Shown: positions 1 to 6,349 of the stretch, piece after piece
How positions within the stretch are numbered: position 1 is the stretch's first letter
How the letters are laid out: each line of letters starts with the position of its first letter
Assembly: GCA_021793895.1 (NCBI GenBank)
Contig: JAJYRW010000074.1
Location: 1 to 6,798 of the forward strand
Direction of reading: 5' to 3'
Length of the DNA stretch: 6,798 nt
Origin: Actinomycetes bacterium
GTDB taxonomy: Bacteria; Actinomycetota; Actinomycetes; Actinomycetales; JAJYRW01
Translations under genes and position numbers: made by a program
The notes under the pieces: model-generated
The model's input: the letters and a program-made list of their open reading frames with translations, nothing else
What the model was told of the DNA's origin: nothing
Databases searched by the model: none

Positions 1-573
1 GGGGTCATACTCCCGCAGCCATGTTTCCGTTTGTTGCGGCCATTCCGGTTCGGCCACCAGCCGGGTGCCGTGCATCCATACTTTGCCGTCCGCATCGAAA
101 AAGACGGACGGGTCAATACCGTCCACCTCCAGCCACACCGGATCAGACCACGGCCCGTTAATACTTGGCGCGGTAACCAGAAAGTTCCCGCCCCGGTGGC
201 GTCCCTCGTGGGAAACCAGCGTGCACACGACCCAAAATTTTTCCCCATCGTGGCGAATGGTGGGCGCATACAGCCCGCCGGAAGAGCGGATCCCCTCGTA
301 ATCGAGTTGGTCTTGGCGCGTAATGACGTGCCCAATTTGCCGCCAGTTCGCCAGGTCGGTGCTGTGGAATATGGGCAAGCCGGGAAAATACTCGAACGTT
401 GACGCAATTAAGTAGTAGTCGTCACCCACCCGGCAAATCGACGGGTCGGGGTAGCACCCGGGCAAAATTGGGTTCGTCGCCGTCACGCTTGCTGGCTCGC
501 CCGCGACCATCGCGCCCCCATCACCGGTTTTCGTCGCGCCTGGGCCACTCGGGCTCACCACATTGCCGCTCAT
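1..573 (-). CDS. GH43 family glycosidase (beta-xylosidase / alpha-L-arabinofuranosidase type), N-terminal 191 codons, cut by window edge
   Basis: This is an open frame with no stop, running off the left edge. It begins with about 33 low-complexity residues. The five-bladed propeller start typical of GH43 follows: NPILPG, then YPDPSICRVGDDYYL, with D43 as the expected general base. After that come STFEYFPGLPIFHSTDLANW, SGGLYAPTIRHDGEKFW and NFLVTAPSINGPWSDPVW, then GIDPSVFFD with D154 as the expected pKa-modulating aspartate. The 111-residue spacing of the two Asp fits the family. The catalytic acid Glu should lie beyond the edge. There is no signal peptide, so the enzyme is probably cytoplasmic, removing xylose or arabinose from imported oligosaccharides. 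The start overlaps the GH3 stop (ATGA), and GGAGGA lies 3 nt upstream, so translation is probably coupled. An alternative start is M22 at 510. The family call is firm; xylosidase versus arabinofuranosidase cannot be decided. Confidence 0.93.
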   Translation of the reverse strand, partial: MSGNVVSPSGPGATKTGDGGAMVAGEPASVTATNPILPGCYPDPSICRVGDDYYLIASTFEYFPGLPIFHSTDLANWRQIGHVITRQDQLDYEGIRSSGGLYAPTIRHDGEKFWVVCTLVSHEGRHRGGNFLVTAPSINGPWSDPVWLEVDGIDPSVFFDADGKVWMHGTRLVAEPEWPQQTETWLREYDP

Positions 574-3008
574 GCTTCCTCCACCTTCGTCGCCACCACC
601 CGCGGATCATCGCTCGTCACATGGTGAACGTCCCCGGTGAACTCCACGCGCGCCCGCGCGGTTGCCGTCCCGGGCAGATCCTGTTTCTTAGCCTGGCGCG
701 CGCTCTTAATTGCCCCGTTCGCGGCGCTTTGCGTATCGACTGACTCATGCGAAGCGGCCGAGTGCGATGCGACCCAAAGTTCCATGTCTCCGGGCTCAAC
801 TACGCGCTGCATTTGCTGATTCGTAAACGCGAATCGCGCCGCCGGCACAGCGAAAGTGACCCGCTTCGACTCGCCCGGCTCTAGTGCCACCCGCTGATAG
901 GCGACCAGCTGCTTTACCGGCCGCACCACCGATGCCAGCACATCGCATCCATAAAGTTGCACCACGTCTGTGGCCGCCACTGAACCGGTATTGGTCACGG
1001 TCACGGTGACGTCGAAGACCTCATCGGTTCCCGCCGTCCCCGGGGCCGCCAAATCGGAATAGGTAAATGTCGTGTAGGTCAATCCGAAACCAAACGGCCG
1101 CACGGGCGTGGGGTCGGCCGCCGTAACATCTGAGGGCCCACCCAAAATCGGGTGTAAATAGGTGTAGGGCTGCGCACCGGCGCTGCGCGGCAGGGATACC
1201 GGCAGCCGGCCCGAAGGTACCGCCGCCCCGGTGATGACATCCGCAATAGCCGCCGCCCCGCATTCACCGGGGAAAAACGCCTGCACTACGGCACTTATTT
1301 TTCCAGCCAGCGGGCCATCCAACGCCCATTCCACGTCATAGGGCCGCCCGGTCACCAGCACCAAAACCACCGGCACACCGGTATCGACGGCGGCCTCCAC
1401 CAACTCCCGTTGCACCCCGGGAAGTTCCAGGCTCTGAGCATCGTTGCCCTCGCCCACGGTGCCGCGCCCAAATAGTCCCGCCCGGTCTCCGACTACGACC
1501 AGGGCGAGGTCCGCCGTCCTTAATTGGGAAAGCGCCGCATCGAAACCGGACCGGTCCTCCCCCTCGACGTCGCACCCGGGCGCATAAAGAATTTTTGGCT
1601 CGGGCAGTCCGGCCCGTGCCATTGCGGGCGCGATTTCTTGGCGGACGGTGGGAATTTCGATGCCGATTTCGTGTTCGGGAAAGTGAGGCAAAACATGATT
1701 GAGAAACGAATAACACCCCTGCAGCGCCTGGACCTGATCCGCGTTCGGCCCGAGTACGGCGATGCGGCGCGGCGGCGTTTGCGCGCGGCTGAGCGGTAGC
1801 GTCCCGTCATTGGACAGCAGCACAACGGATTGCTGCGCCAGTTGGTAGGCAACGTCGCGGTGGCGCGGGGAATCAAGATCAATTTTGGACGGCGGCTCTT
1901 GGGTGTAGGCGTCCTCGTCCAGCAGACCGAGTTCTTCTTTTTGTGCCAGTGCGCGCAAAACCGCTCGATCGACGTAGGCCTCATCGAACTGGCCGGCGCG
2001 AATCCGCTGCGCCAACGGCGTCAAGAAAGCGTCTCCCGAGGGCAGTTCAATATCGAGCCCGGCGGTGAGCGCGAGCGCCGCAGCGTGGCCGCGATCGGCG
2101 GCAACGCCGTGCATCACTTCTAAGAACGCGACCGCGAAGTAGTCGGCGACTACCGTCCCTTCGAAGCCGAGTTGCTCGCGCAGCAGGTCGGTCAAAAATG
2201 CGGGGCTGGCCGCAACCGGCACGCCGTCAACGTCGGAATAGGAGTTCATGACGGATTTGACGTTTCCGTCCCGGATTGCCATTTCGAACGGCGGGAGCAA
2301 AATGTCGTTGATTTCTCGGGGGCCAGCGGAAACCGGGGCGTGGTTACGGCCGGCGCGCGAAGCGGAATAACCAACAAAGTGTTTCAGGGTGGCGTGCACG
2401 CCGGTGGCTTGCAGGCCGCGCACGTAGGCGGTTCCCAAGGTTGCGACCACGTAGGGGTCTTCGCTGATGGATTCTTCTACCCGACCCCACCGCGGGTCGC
2501 GGATCACATCGAGCACGGGCGCAAGGCCCTGGTGAATTCCCAAATCGCGCATTGAGGCCCCAATTAGCTGGGCCATTTCTGCCACCAGTTCCGGGTTGAA
2601 TGCTGCGCCCCAGGCCAGTGGTGTGGGGAAACTGGCGGCTTTCCACGCGGCAAGACCGGTTAGGCACTCTTCGTGCACGAGCGCGGGAATCCCTAAGCGG
2701 GTTTCTGTCTTCAGACGGCGCTGTTCATCCCACAACCACCGGGCGCGGGCGACGGGCTCGACCGGGCGGGTGCCGTAGACGCGGCTGTATTGGCCCAGCC
2801 CGTGTTTGGTGATTTCGGGCAGCGCGGTGGCTTCAGCACCGGTGTTGGCCATTTCATTGGCCATCGGCGCGACGACTTGCCCGCCGTGGTCGAGCCAGTA
2901 GCCGACCAGTTGGGCAAGTTTTTCTTCAAGGGTCATGTCAGCTACGAGCGCGCTCACTCGCTCGGAAACCACCGGCATTGCGGGAATCTGACGCACCTGG
3001 GTACTCAT
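570..3008 (-). CDS. Glycoside hydrolase family 3 enzyme, probable cytoplasmic beta-xylosidase (BxlA-like)
   Basis: This 812-residue GH3 enzyme should release terminal beta-linked sugars from the non-reducing end of oligosaccharides by a retaining mechanism. The TIM-barrel domain (about 1-355) carries HEE at 112-114, DPRWGR at 171-176, KHF at 209-211, GRNHAPVSAGPRE at 220-232 and VVADY with nucleophile D289. The alpha/beta sandwich domain (about 385-610) carries GEGNDA with E520 as likely acid/base, followed by LELPG. A fibronectin-III-like domain follows from about residue 660, after PFGFGLTYTTF. There is no signal peptide. The HEE, GRNHAPVSAGPRE and GEGNDA wording resembles the actinobacterial BxlA group of beta-xylosidases more than classical beta-glucosidases. 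That resemblance is from memory and not from an alignment. AAAGGAG sits 10 nt before the ATG. Residues about 753-780 look like an insertion in the last domain. A beta-glucosidase or mixed activity remains possible. Confidence 0.93.
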   Translation of the reverse strand: MSTQVRQIPAMPVVSERVSALVADMTLEEKLAQLVGYWLDHGGQVVAPMANEMANTGAEATALPEITKHGLGQYSRVYGTRPVEPVARARWLWDEQRRLKTETRLGIPALVHEECLTGLAAWKAASFPTPLAWGAAFNPELVAEMAQLIGASMRDLGIHQGLAPVLDVIRDPRWGRVEESISEDPYVVATLGTAYVRGLQATGVHATLKHFVGYSASRAGRNHAPVSAGPREINDILLPPFEMAIRDGNVKSVMNSYSDVDGVPVAASPAFLTDLLREQLGFEGTVVADYFAVAFLEVMHGVAADRGHAAALALTAGLDIELPSGDAFLTPLAQRIRAGQFDEAYVDRAVLRALAQKEELGLLDEDAYTQEPPSKIDLDSPRHRDVAYQLAQQSVVLLSNDGTLPLSRAQTPPRRIAVLGPNADQVQALQGCYSFLNHVLPHFPEHEIGIEIPTVRQEIAPAMARAGLPEPKILYAPGCDVEGEDRSGFDAALSQLRTADLALVVVGDRAGLFGRGTVGEGNDAQSLELPGVQRELVEAAVDTGVPVVLVLVTGRPYDVEWALDGPLAGKISAVVQAFFPGECGAAAIADVITGAAVPSGRLPVSLPRSAGAQPYTYLHPILGGPSDVTAADPTPVRPFGFGLTYTTFTYSDLAAPGTAGTDEVFDVTVTVTNTGSVAATDVVQLYGCDVLASVVRPVKQLVAYQRVALEPGESKRVTFAVPAARFAFTNQQMQRVVEPGDMELWVASHSAASHESVDTQSAANGAIKSARQAKKQDLPGTATARARVEFTGDVHHVTSDDPRVVATKVEEA

Positions 3009-3099
3009 CTTGTTGAAACTCCTTTACAGCACAGCAGCGGGAAAAGATAGAAAAATTTTCACGGGATCGTTAGCCTTTAGCCCTTTACGGCCCCCGTGA
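3009..3099 (-). other. Junction between permease 2 and the GH3 gene, with a weak stem-loop
   Basis: This is the only gap of any size inside the operon (68 bp, 3009-3076). On the transcribed strand, TCACGGG (3099-3093) can pair with CCCGTGA (3065-3059) across a 27-nt loop that contains the permease stop codon. Three A and five U follow. The long loop and the A spacer make this a poor intrinsic terminator, but it could trim or attenuate the message between the transport and enzyme genes. The rest of the gap holds the GH3 ribosome binding site (AAAGGAG at 3025-3019). No separate promoter is convincing. Confidence 0.25.
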
Positions 3100-3892
3100 G
3101 CCCGCCAACGATTCGGCGCTCAAACAGTGAGAAGAAAATCAGCGCGGGAATCATTGATAGTGCGGTGAAGGCTAAGACGCGCGCCGTATCGACGGAGTAT
3201 TGCGAGGCGAAGGCCTGCACTCCAAGCGGCAGCGTATAAGAAGCTTCATTGTTCAAAATAAACAGCGGCAAAATATAGCTATTCCAACTGGCTACGAACG
3301 CTAAGATTCCAGTCGTTATGACGCCGGGAATTGACAGTGGCACCACCATGCGGAAGAAGAAGCCAATCCGGCTAGCTCCGTCGATCGCGGCGGCTTCTTC
3401 CAGCTCTTTGGGAATAGCGCGCAAGAACGGCACCAAAATAATCACGGTGGTGGGCAGCGCGAACGCAATTTGCGGCAGAATAATCCCGCCCAGGTTGTTC
3501 ATCAGCCCCACACCGCGAATGAGGATGTACAGCGGGGTGATGGCCACTGTCATCGGAAACATCAGCCCGGCCGCAAAGAGCGTGTACATCAGGCCGCGAC
3601 CGCGAAATTCATAGCGCGCAATCACGTAAGAGGCCATAACCCCCAGCACCACGACACCCAGGGTGGTGGCCACTGCGGCGATGGCCGAGTTGCTCATTTG
3701 TTGCCAAAAGAGCGAACTTTTTAATACGTCGATGTAGTTACCGAATTCCCAGGGGCTGGGCAGCCCGGAGGGGTCGGCGGTGATCTGCGCGTTAGTGCGA
3801 AATCCACCCAGGATGATGTAGAGAACTGGCGCCAGGCAAAAACCGACCACCGCAAAAGCGACGGTGTAGGTGGTCCAACGGGAGCGTTCCAT
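3077..3892 (-). CDS. Sugar ABC transporter permease, MalG type (second permease)
   Basis: This 271-residue inner-membrane protein has about six hydrophobic segments (roughly 9-30, 70-92, 104-124, 137-158, 191-213 and 242-258). The cytoplasmic EAA loop that contacts the ATPase is clear: EEAAAIDGAS at 165-174, followed by the downstream VVPLSIPG. The C-terminus, ERRIVGGLTGAVKG, is the usual ending for MalG-like permeases of the CUT1 sugar importer class. The ATG follows the stop of the first permease with no gap (TAA then ATG). Its Shine-Dalgarno GGAGGG (3907-3902) lies inside the end of that gene, 9 nt upstream. The two permeases should form a heterodimeric channel fed by the adjacent lipoprotein. 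Substrate identity comes only from neighbouring enzymes, which point to xylo- or arabinoxylo-oligosaccharides. Confidence 0.95.
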   Translation of the reverse strand: MERSRWTTYTVAFAVVGFCLAPVLYIILGGFRTNAQITADPSGLPSPWEFGNYIDVLKSSLFWQQMSNSAIAAVATTLGVVVLGVMASYVIARYEFRGRGLMYTLFAAGLMFPMTVAITPLYILIRGVGLMNNLGGIILPQIAFALPTTVIILVPFLRAIPKELEEAAAIDGASRIGFFFRMVVPLSIPGVITTGILAFVASWNSYILPLFILNNEASYTLPLGVQAFASQYSVDTARVLAFTALSMIPALIFFSLFERRIVGGLTGAVKG

Positions 3893-4918
3893 TTAAGTTG
3901 TCCCTCCAGTTAACGCGCCCTCGGTATCGCGGCGCAGCACGAAGCGCTGGTAAATAAGCGCAACGATCAGCGAAATGATGAACATCACAACCGCAACTGC
4001 GCTTCCGTAGCCATAGTTGCCAGCGTTGCGGCCGGTGGCGACCATGTAGGTGGCCATCGTGGATGTTCCCGCAGTTGCCGCCACATATTGGCCCCAAATG
4101 ATGTAAACCAGATCAAATAATTGCAGCGACCCGATTATTGATAAAAACGCCCATATTCGAATCGTCGGGCCCAGGAGCGGCAAGGTGATACGGCGCTGGA
4201 TTTGCCAGTAGCTGGCCCCGTCTATCGCTGCTGCTTCATACAGCTCAGTGGGAATGCTTTGCAGACCAGCCAAAAATAGGATCACCGCAAACCCAATGTA
4301 TTTCCACGAAATAATCAGCATGAGCGACCACATGGCAATTGCTGGGTCGGAGAGCCAGTCCACGGTCCAATCGGGAAGCCCAATTTTCACCAGTAGGTCG
4401 TTCACCGCGCCGGTGGTTTGCAACATGAGCGACCAGCCGGTGGCAACAATGACCTCAGCGATCACGTACGGCACAAATATCAGGACCCGAATTAGGGACC
4501 GCCCACGCATGCGTCGATTGAGCATTAGGGCGATTCCCACTGCCGCCGGCCCCTGCAAGATCAGCGACATAACAACGATGAAACCGTTGTGCTTCAGCGC
4601 GTCAATAAACGCGGTGTCTTGCAGAATTACGGCGTAGTTTTGCAGCCCCACAAAGTCGGTGGGGATTCCAAAGCCTTTCCATTTAAAGAACCCGTAATAG
4701 GCCGCCATTACGACGGGGAAAATTACGAAGGCAAGGAATACCAGGATGGCGGGCCCGGAAAGGAGCGCAATTTCTAAGCGAATGCGCCACTTATTCTTTT
4801 TGCTCTGCTTCGGCTTGCGGCCTGGCGAAGGAGCCTTGATCTCTCCTTCGCCAGCGTCCGCACTGCCAGCGAGCGACGCCGCCTGACTCAGTGGAGTTTC
4901 ACCAACGAAGTCGCTCAT
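3893..4918 (-). CDS. Sugar ABC transporter permease, MalF type (first permease)
   Basis: This 341-residue integral membrane protein of the CUT1 sugar importer class has about six membrane segments (roughly 51-74, 112-131, 143-163, 197-220, 254-275 and 305-323). Its EAA loop reads LYEAAAIDGAS at 226-236, followed by RITLPLLGPTI. Before the first membrane segment is a tail of about 45 residues, first acidic and Ala/Gly-rich, then basic (RKPKQSKKNKWRIR). This tail is probably cytoplasmic and unstructured. Only 9 bp separate the gene from the binding-protein stop. The nearest ribosome binding site is GGGAG at 4935-4931, 12 nt from the ATG, which is rather far. A perfect hairpin is encoded by codons 22-33. 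The protein should pair with the second permease. Its partner ATPase is not encoded in this window. Confidence 0.95.
   Translation of the reverse strand: MSDFVGETPLSQAASLAGSADAGEGEIKAPSPGRKPKQSKKNKWRIRLEIALLSGPAILVFLAFVIFPVVMAAYYGFFKWKGFGIPTDFVGLQNYAVILQDTAFIDALKHNGFIVVMSLILQGPAAVGIALMLNRRMRGRSLIRVLIFVPYVIAEVIVATGWSLMLQTTGAVNDLLVKIGLPDWTVDWLSDPAIAMWSLMLIISWKYIGFAVILFLAGLQSIPTELYEAAAIDGASYWQIQRRITLPLLGPTIRIWAFLSIIGSLQLFDLVYIIWGQYVAATAGTSTMATYMVATGRNAGNYGYGSAVAVVMFIISLIVALIYQRFVLRRDTEGALTGGTT
4822..4854 (-). repeat. Perfect 12-bp inverted repeat (mRNA hairpin) inside the first permease gene
   Basis: The arms CTGGCGAAGGAG and CTCCTTCGCCAG are exact reverse complements separated by a 9-nt loop. 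They lie 64-96 nt into the permease gene, just after the binding-protein gene ends. Eight of the 12 pairs are G-C, so a stable RNA hairpin is expected. No U-run follows, so it is not a standard intrinsic terminator. It lies in the non-conserved N-terminal tail, where the protein sequence is under little constraint. A role in protecting the upstream binding-protein mRNA or reducing permease expression is inference. Confidence 0.8.
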
Positions 4919-4927
4919 TTATCTACT

Positions 4928-6238
4928 TCACTCCCGCGCTGCGGCGTCATTTACCGTGGAAACGACACTTTCTGGTGTTCCGTCACCAGCCAGCATTTCA
5001 ACCACAGCGGTGTTCAATGCGTTTCCAACGTTCTGGCCGAAGAGAGTATCGAGCCAGACCATGACGTATGAGGCGTCGTTATACGCAGCCAGGATGTCTT
5101 GGAGGGCTCCTTCTTCAACAACTCCCTGTGCCTCTTGGCTTGCGGGTAGCGTGTGGAAGGCATCCGCGTAATTTTCTTGATTTTCCTTCTCTAACATGAA
5201 GTTCAAGAATGCGGCGCACTCTTCCTCGGGGGCGCTGGCAGAGCAGCTAAACCCATCGGCGCCGCCCATGAGTGCGGCCGGGTCGCCGTCCCCACCCTCA
5301 ACAGCCGGGAACGGGAACCAAGCGAGGTCTTCCAGCGGTTCTTCATCGGGAGTAAGCGATGCGATGACGCCGGGGTTCCAAGCTCCCATGAGTTCCATCG
5401 CGGCCTTGTGGTTTGCCAGCAGGCCAGCCGATGATCCGGCGCCCTGCTGTGCGGAAGTGGTGAGGAACCCGGAGTTGAAGGGCTCGGTATCGGCAAAGTC
5501 TTGCAGATTTTGAGCTGCATCTACCCAGCACGGATCATCGAAGTTCATTTCGGATGCGGCCGAGTTCATCGTGTCTTGGGAGCACTGGCGCAGCGCGAAG
5601 AAGTAGTACCAGTGCGCGGCCGGCCAGGCGTCCTTGCCGCCCACGGCGATTGGTTCGACGTCAATGGCTTTGAGCTTGTCTACTGCGTCATTTAGCTCAT
5701 CCATTGTCGTGGGGGTGTCGGAGATTCCGGCCTCTTCAAACAGGTCCTTGCTGTAGTAGATGCCGCCCGGAAGGACTGATACCGGGACTCCGTATATTTT
5801 TCCGTCAACCTGGAAGGCGCTTAGGGCCCCTTCACCGACGGCGTCGGTAGTTGCAGAATCAATAAGATCAGTGACGTCCAGTGCCATTCCGGCATCTACA
5901 ACGTCGGCGAGTTTTTGCCCTCCGCGGGCCATAAATACATCCGGTGCATCCCCGGAGTTAAGCGCGGTTTGGAGTTTGCCATCCATGTCTTCGTTCTGGA
6001 TGGCTTGGATTTCGATCGTGACACCCTCATTTTGTTCTTCGAAGGCTGCGGCGGTGTTCTCCCAGTACTCGCGGCCTTCACCGGTAGTTGAGTTGTGCCA
6101 AAAGGTCATTGTGACGTCGCCGTCACCCGACCCGTCAGAGCCTCCGCCCTCATCCCCGCCACCACAGGCGGCCAGGATGAGAGCGAGACCAGCGCTTAAG
6201 GCCATTGCCTTAGTCATATAGCGCTTCTTGGTGTTCAT
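4928..6238 (-). CDS. Extracellular sugar-binding lipoprotein of an ABC importer (BxlE-like)
   Basis: This 436-residue solute-binding protein has a lipoprotein signal peptide: positive KKRYMTK, a hydrophobic stretch, then lipobox LAAC with C25 as the lipidated residue. A Gly/Ser/Asp linker (26-41) should tether it to the outer face of the membrane. The mature part starts with VTMTFWHNSTTGEG and continues with FEEQNEGVTIEIQAI, GDAPDVFMARGG, KIYGVPVSVLPGGIYYSKDLFEEAGI, MELMGAWNPGV and WFPFPAVEGGDGDPAALMGGADGF. These are the landmarks of CUT1 family oligosaccharide-binding proteins. Four further Cys (219, 237, 332, 341) could form two disulfides. The first gene of the operon, it has AAGGGG 6 nt before its ATG. 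It delivers sugar to the two permeases downstream. Aromatic residues typical of sugar stacking are present, but the ligand is inferred from the neighbouring enzymes. Confidence 0.95.
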   Translation of the reverse strand: MNTKKRYMTKAMALSAGLALILAACGGGDEGGGSDGSGDGDVTMTFWHNSTTGEGREYWENTAAAFEEQNEGVTIEIQAIQNEDMDGKLQTALNSGDAPDVFMARGGQKLADVVDAGMALDVTDLIDSATTDAVGEGALSAFQVDGKIYGVPVSVLPGGIYYSKDLFEEAGISDTPTTMDELNDAVDKLKAIDVEPIAVGGKDAWPAAHWYYFFALRQCSQDTMNSAASEMNFDDPCWVDAAQNLQDFADTEPFNSGFLTTSAQQGAGSSAGLLANHKAAMELMGAWNPGVIASLTPDEEPLEDLAWFPFPAVEGGDGDPAALMGGADGFSCSASAPEEECAAFLNFMLEKENQENYADAFHTLPASQEAQGVVEEGALQDILAAYNDASYVMVWLDTLFGQNVGNALNTAVVEMLAGDGTPESVVSTVNDAAARE

Positions 6239-6280
6239 TTCCTGCCCCTTCGTCTTCGTTGACTAACGCAAGCATCTTTA

Positions 6281-6309
6281 ACACTGCCGGGAAAAACTCA
6301 TCGTGTCAA
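6281..6309 (-). promoter_or_regulatory. Probable promoter of the transport/glycosidase operon
   Basis: On the minus strand a perfect TTGACA -35 box (6309-6304) is followed after 17 bp by CAGTGT (6286-6281), a weak match to the actinobacterial -10 pattern TANNNT. A start site near 6274 would give a leader of about 36 nt. The -35 box shares its first base with the end of the 18-bp operator, so bound repressor should block RNA polymerase. The -35 is convincing; the -10 assignment is uncertain. Confidence 0.55.
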
Positions 6310-6326
6310 TCGTTTTCGATAACGAT
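6309..6326. promoter_or_regulatory. Probable LacI-family operator O1
   Basis: ATCGTTTTCGATAACGAT is palindromic in 16 of 18 positions and centred on CG at 6317/6318. CpG-centred palindromes of this length are the standard target of LacI-family repressors, whose hinge leucine inserts at the central CpG. It lies between the divergent genes and abuts the operon -35. The adjacent regulator is the likely binder. Confidence 0.75.
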
Positions 6327-6327
6327 T

Positions 6328-6341
6328 TCGTACCGGTACGA
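6328..6341. promoter_or_regulatory. Second CpG-centred palindrome, possible operator O2
   Basis: TCGTACCGGTACGA is a perfect 14-bp palindrome one base from O1, with centres 17 bp apart. It shares the outer arms TCGT and ACGA with O1, but its spacer is 6 bp and not 8. It overlaps the likely -10 box of the regulator gene, so it could mediate autoregulation. It may instead be a separate site for another protein. Confidence 0.5.
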
Positions 6342-6342
6342 T
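6337..6342 (+). promoter_or_regulatory. Candidate -10 box of the regulator gene
   Basis: TACGAT fits the actinobacterial TANNNT pattern. It ends 7 bp before the ATG at 6350, which would place the transcription start at or next to the start codon. No convincing -35 box is present (TTTCGA lies 17 bp upstream). This is inference from spacing and from the lack of a ribosome binding site. Confidence 0.4.
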
Positions 6343-6349
6343 GTACACC

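Noticed and set aside
31..743. Two plus-strand open frames (31-402 and 399-743) opposite the GH43 gene and the GH3 end
   Set aside because: The minus-strand frames here carry GH43 and GH3 motifs throughout. The plus-strand translations are Arg/Pro/His-rich with no recognisable domain.
1336..1984. Minus-strand frames overlapping the middle of the GH3 gene
   Set aside because: They are alternate frames of a continuous GH3 coding region, very Arg-rich, with no start signal. No frameshift is needed to explain the GH3 protein.
5760..6221. Plus-strand open frame of 153 codons opposite the binding-protein gene
   Set aside because: It is Ser/Pro-rich, resembles no family, and mirrors the codons of a clear lipoprotein gene on the other strand; it is a shadow frame.
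6259..6264. TTGACT on the plus strand as a -35 box for the regulator gene
   Set aside because: No TANNNT-like hexamer lies 16-19 bp downstream, and it is too far from the start codon compared with the TACGAT at 6337.
6341..6343. Upstream in-frame ATG as the regulator start
   Set aside because: It overlaps the palindrome and the candidate -10 box and has no ribosome binding site. The start at 6350 fits better, though it is not proven.
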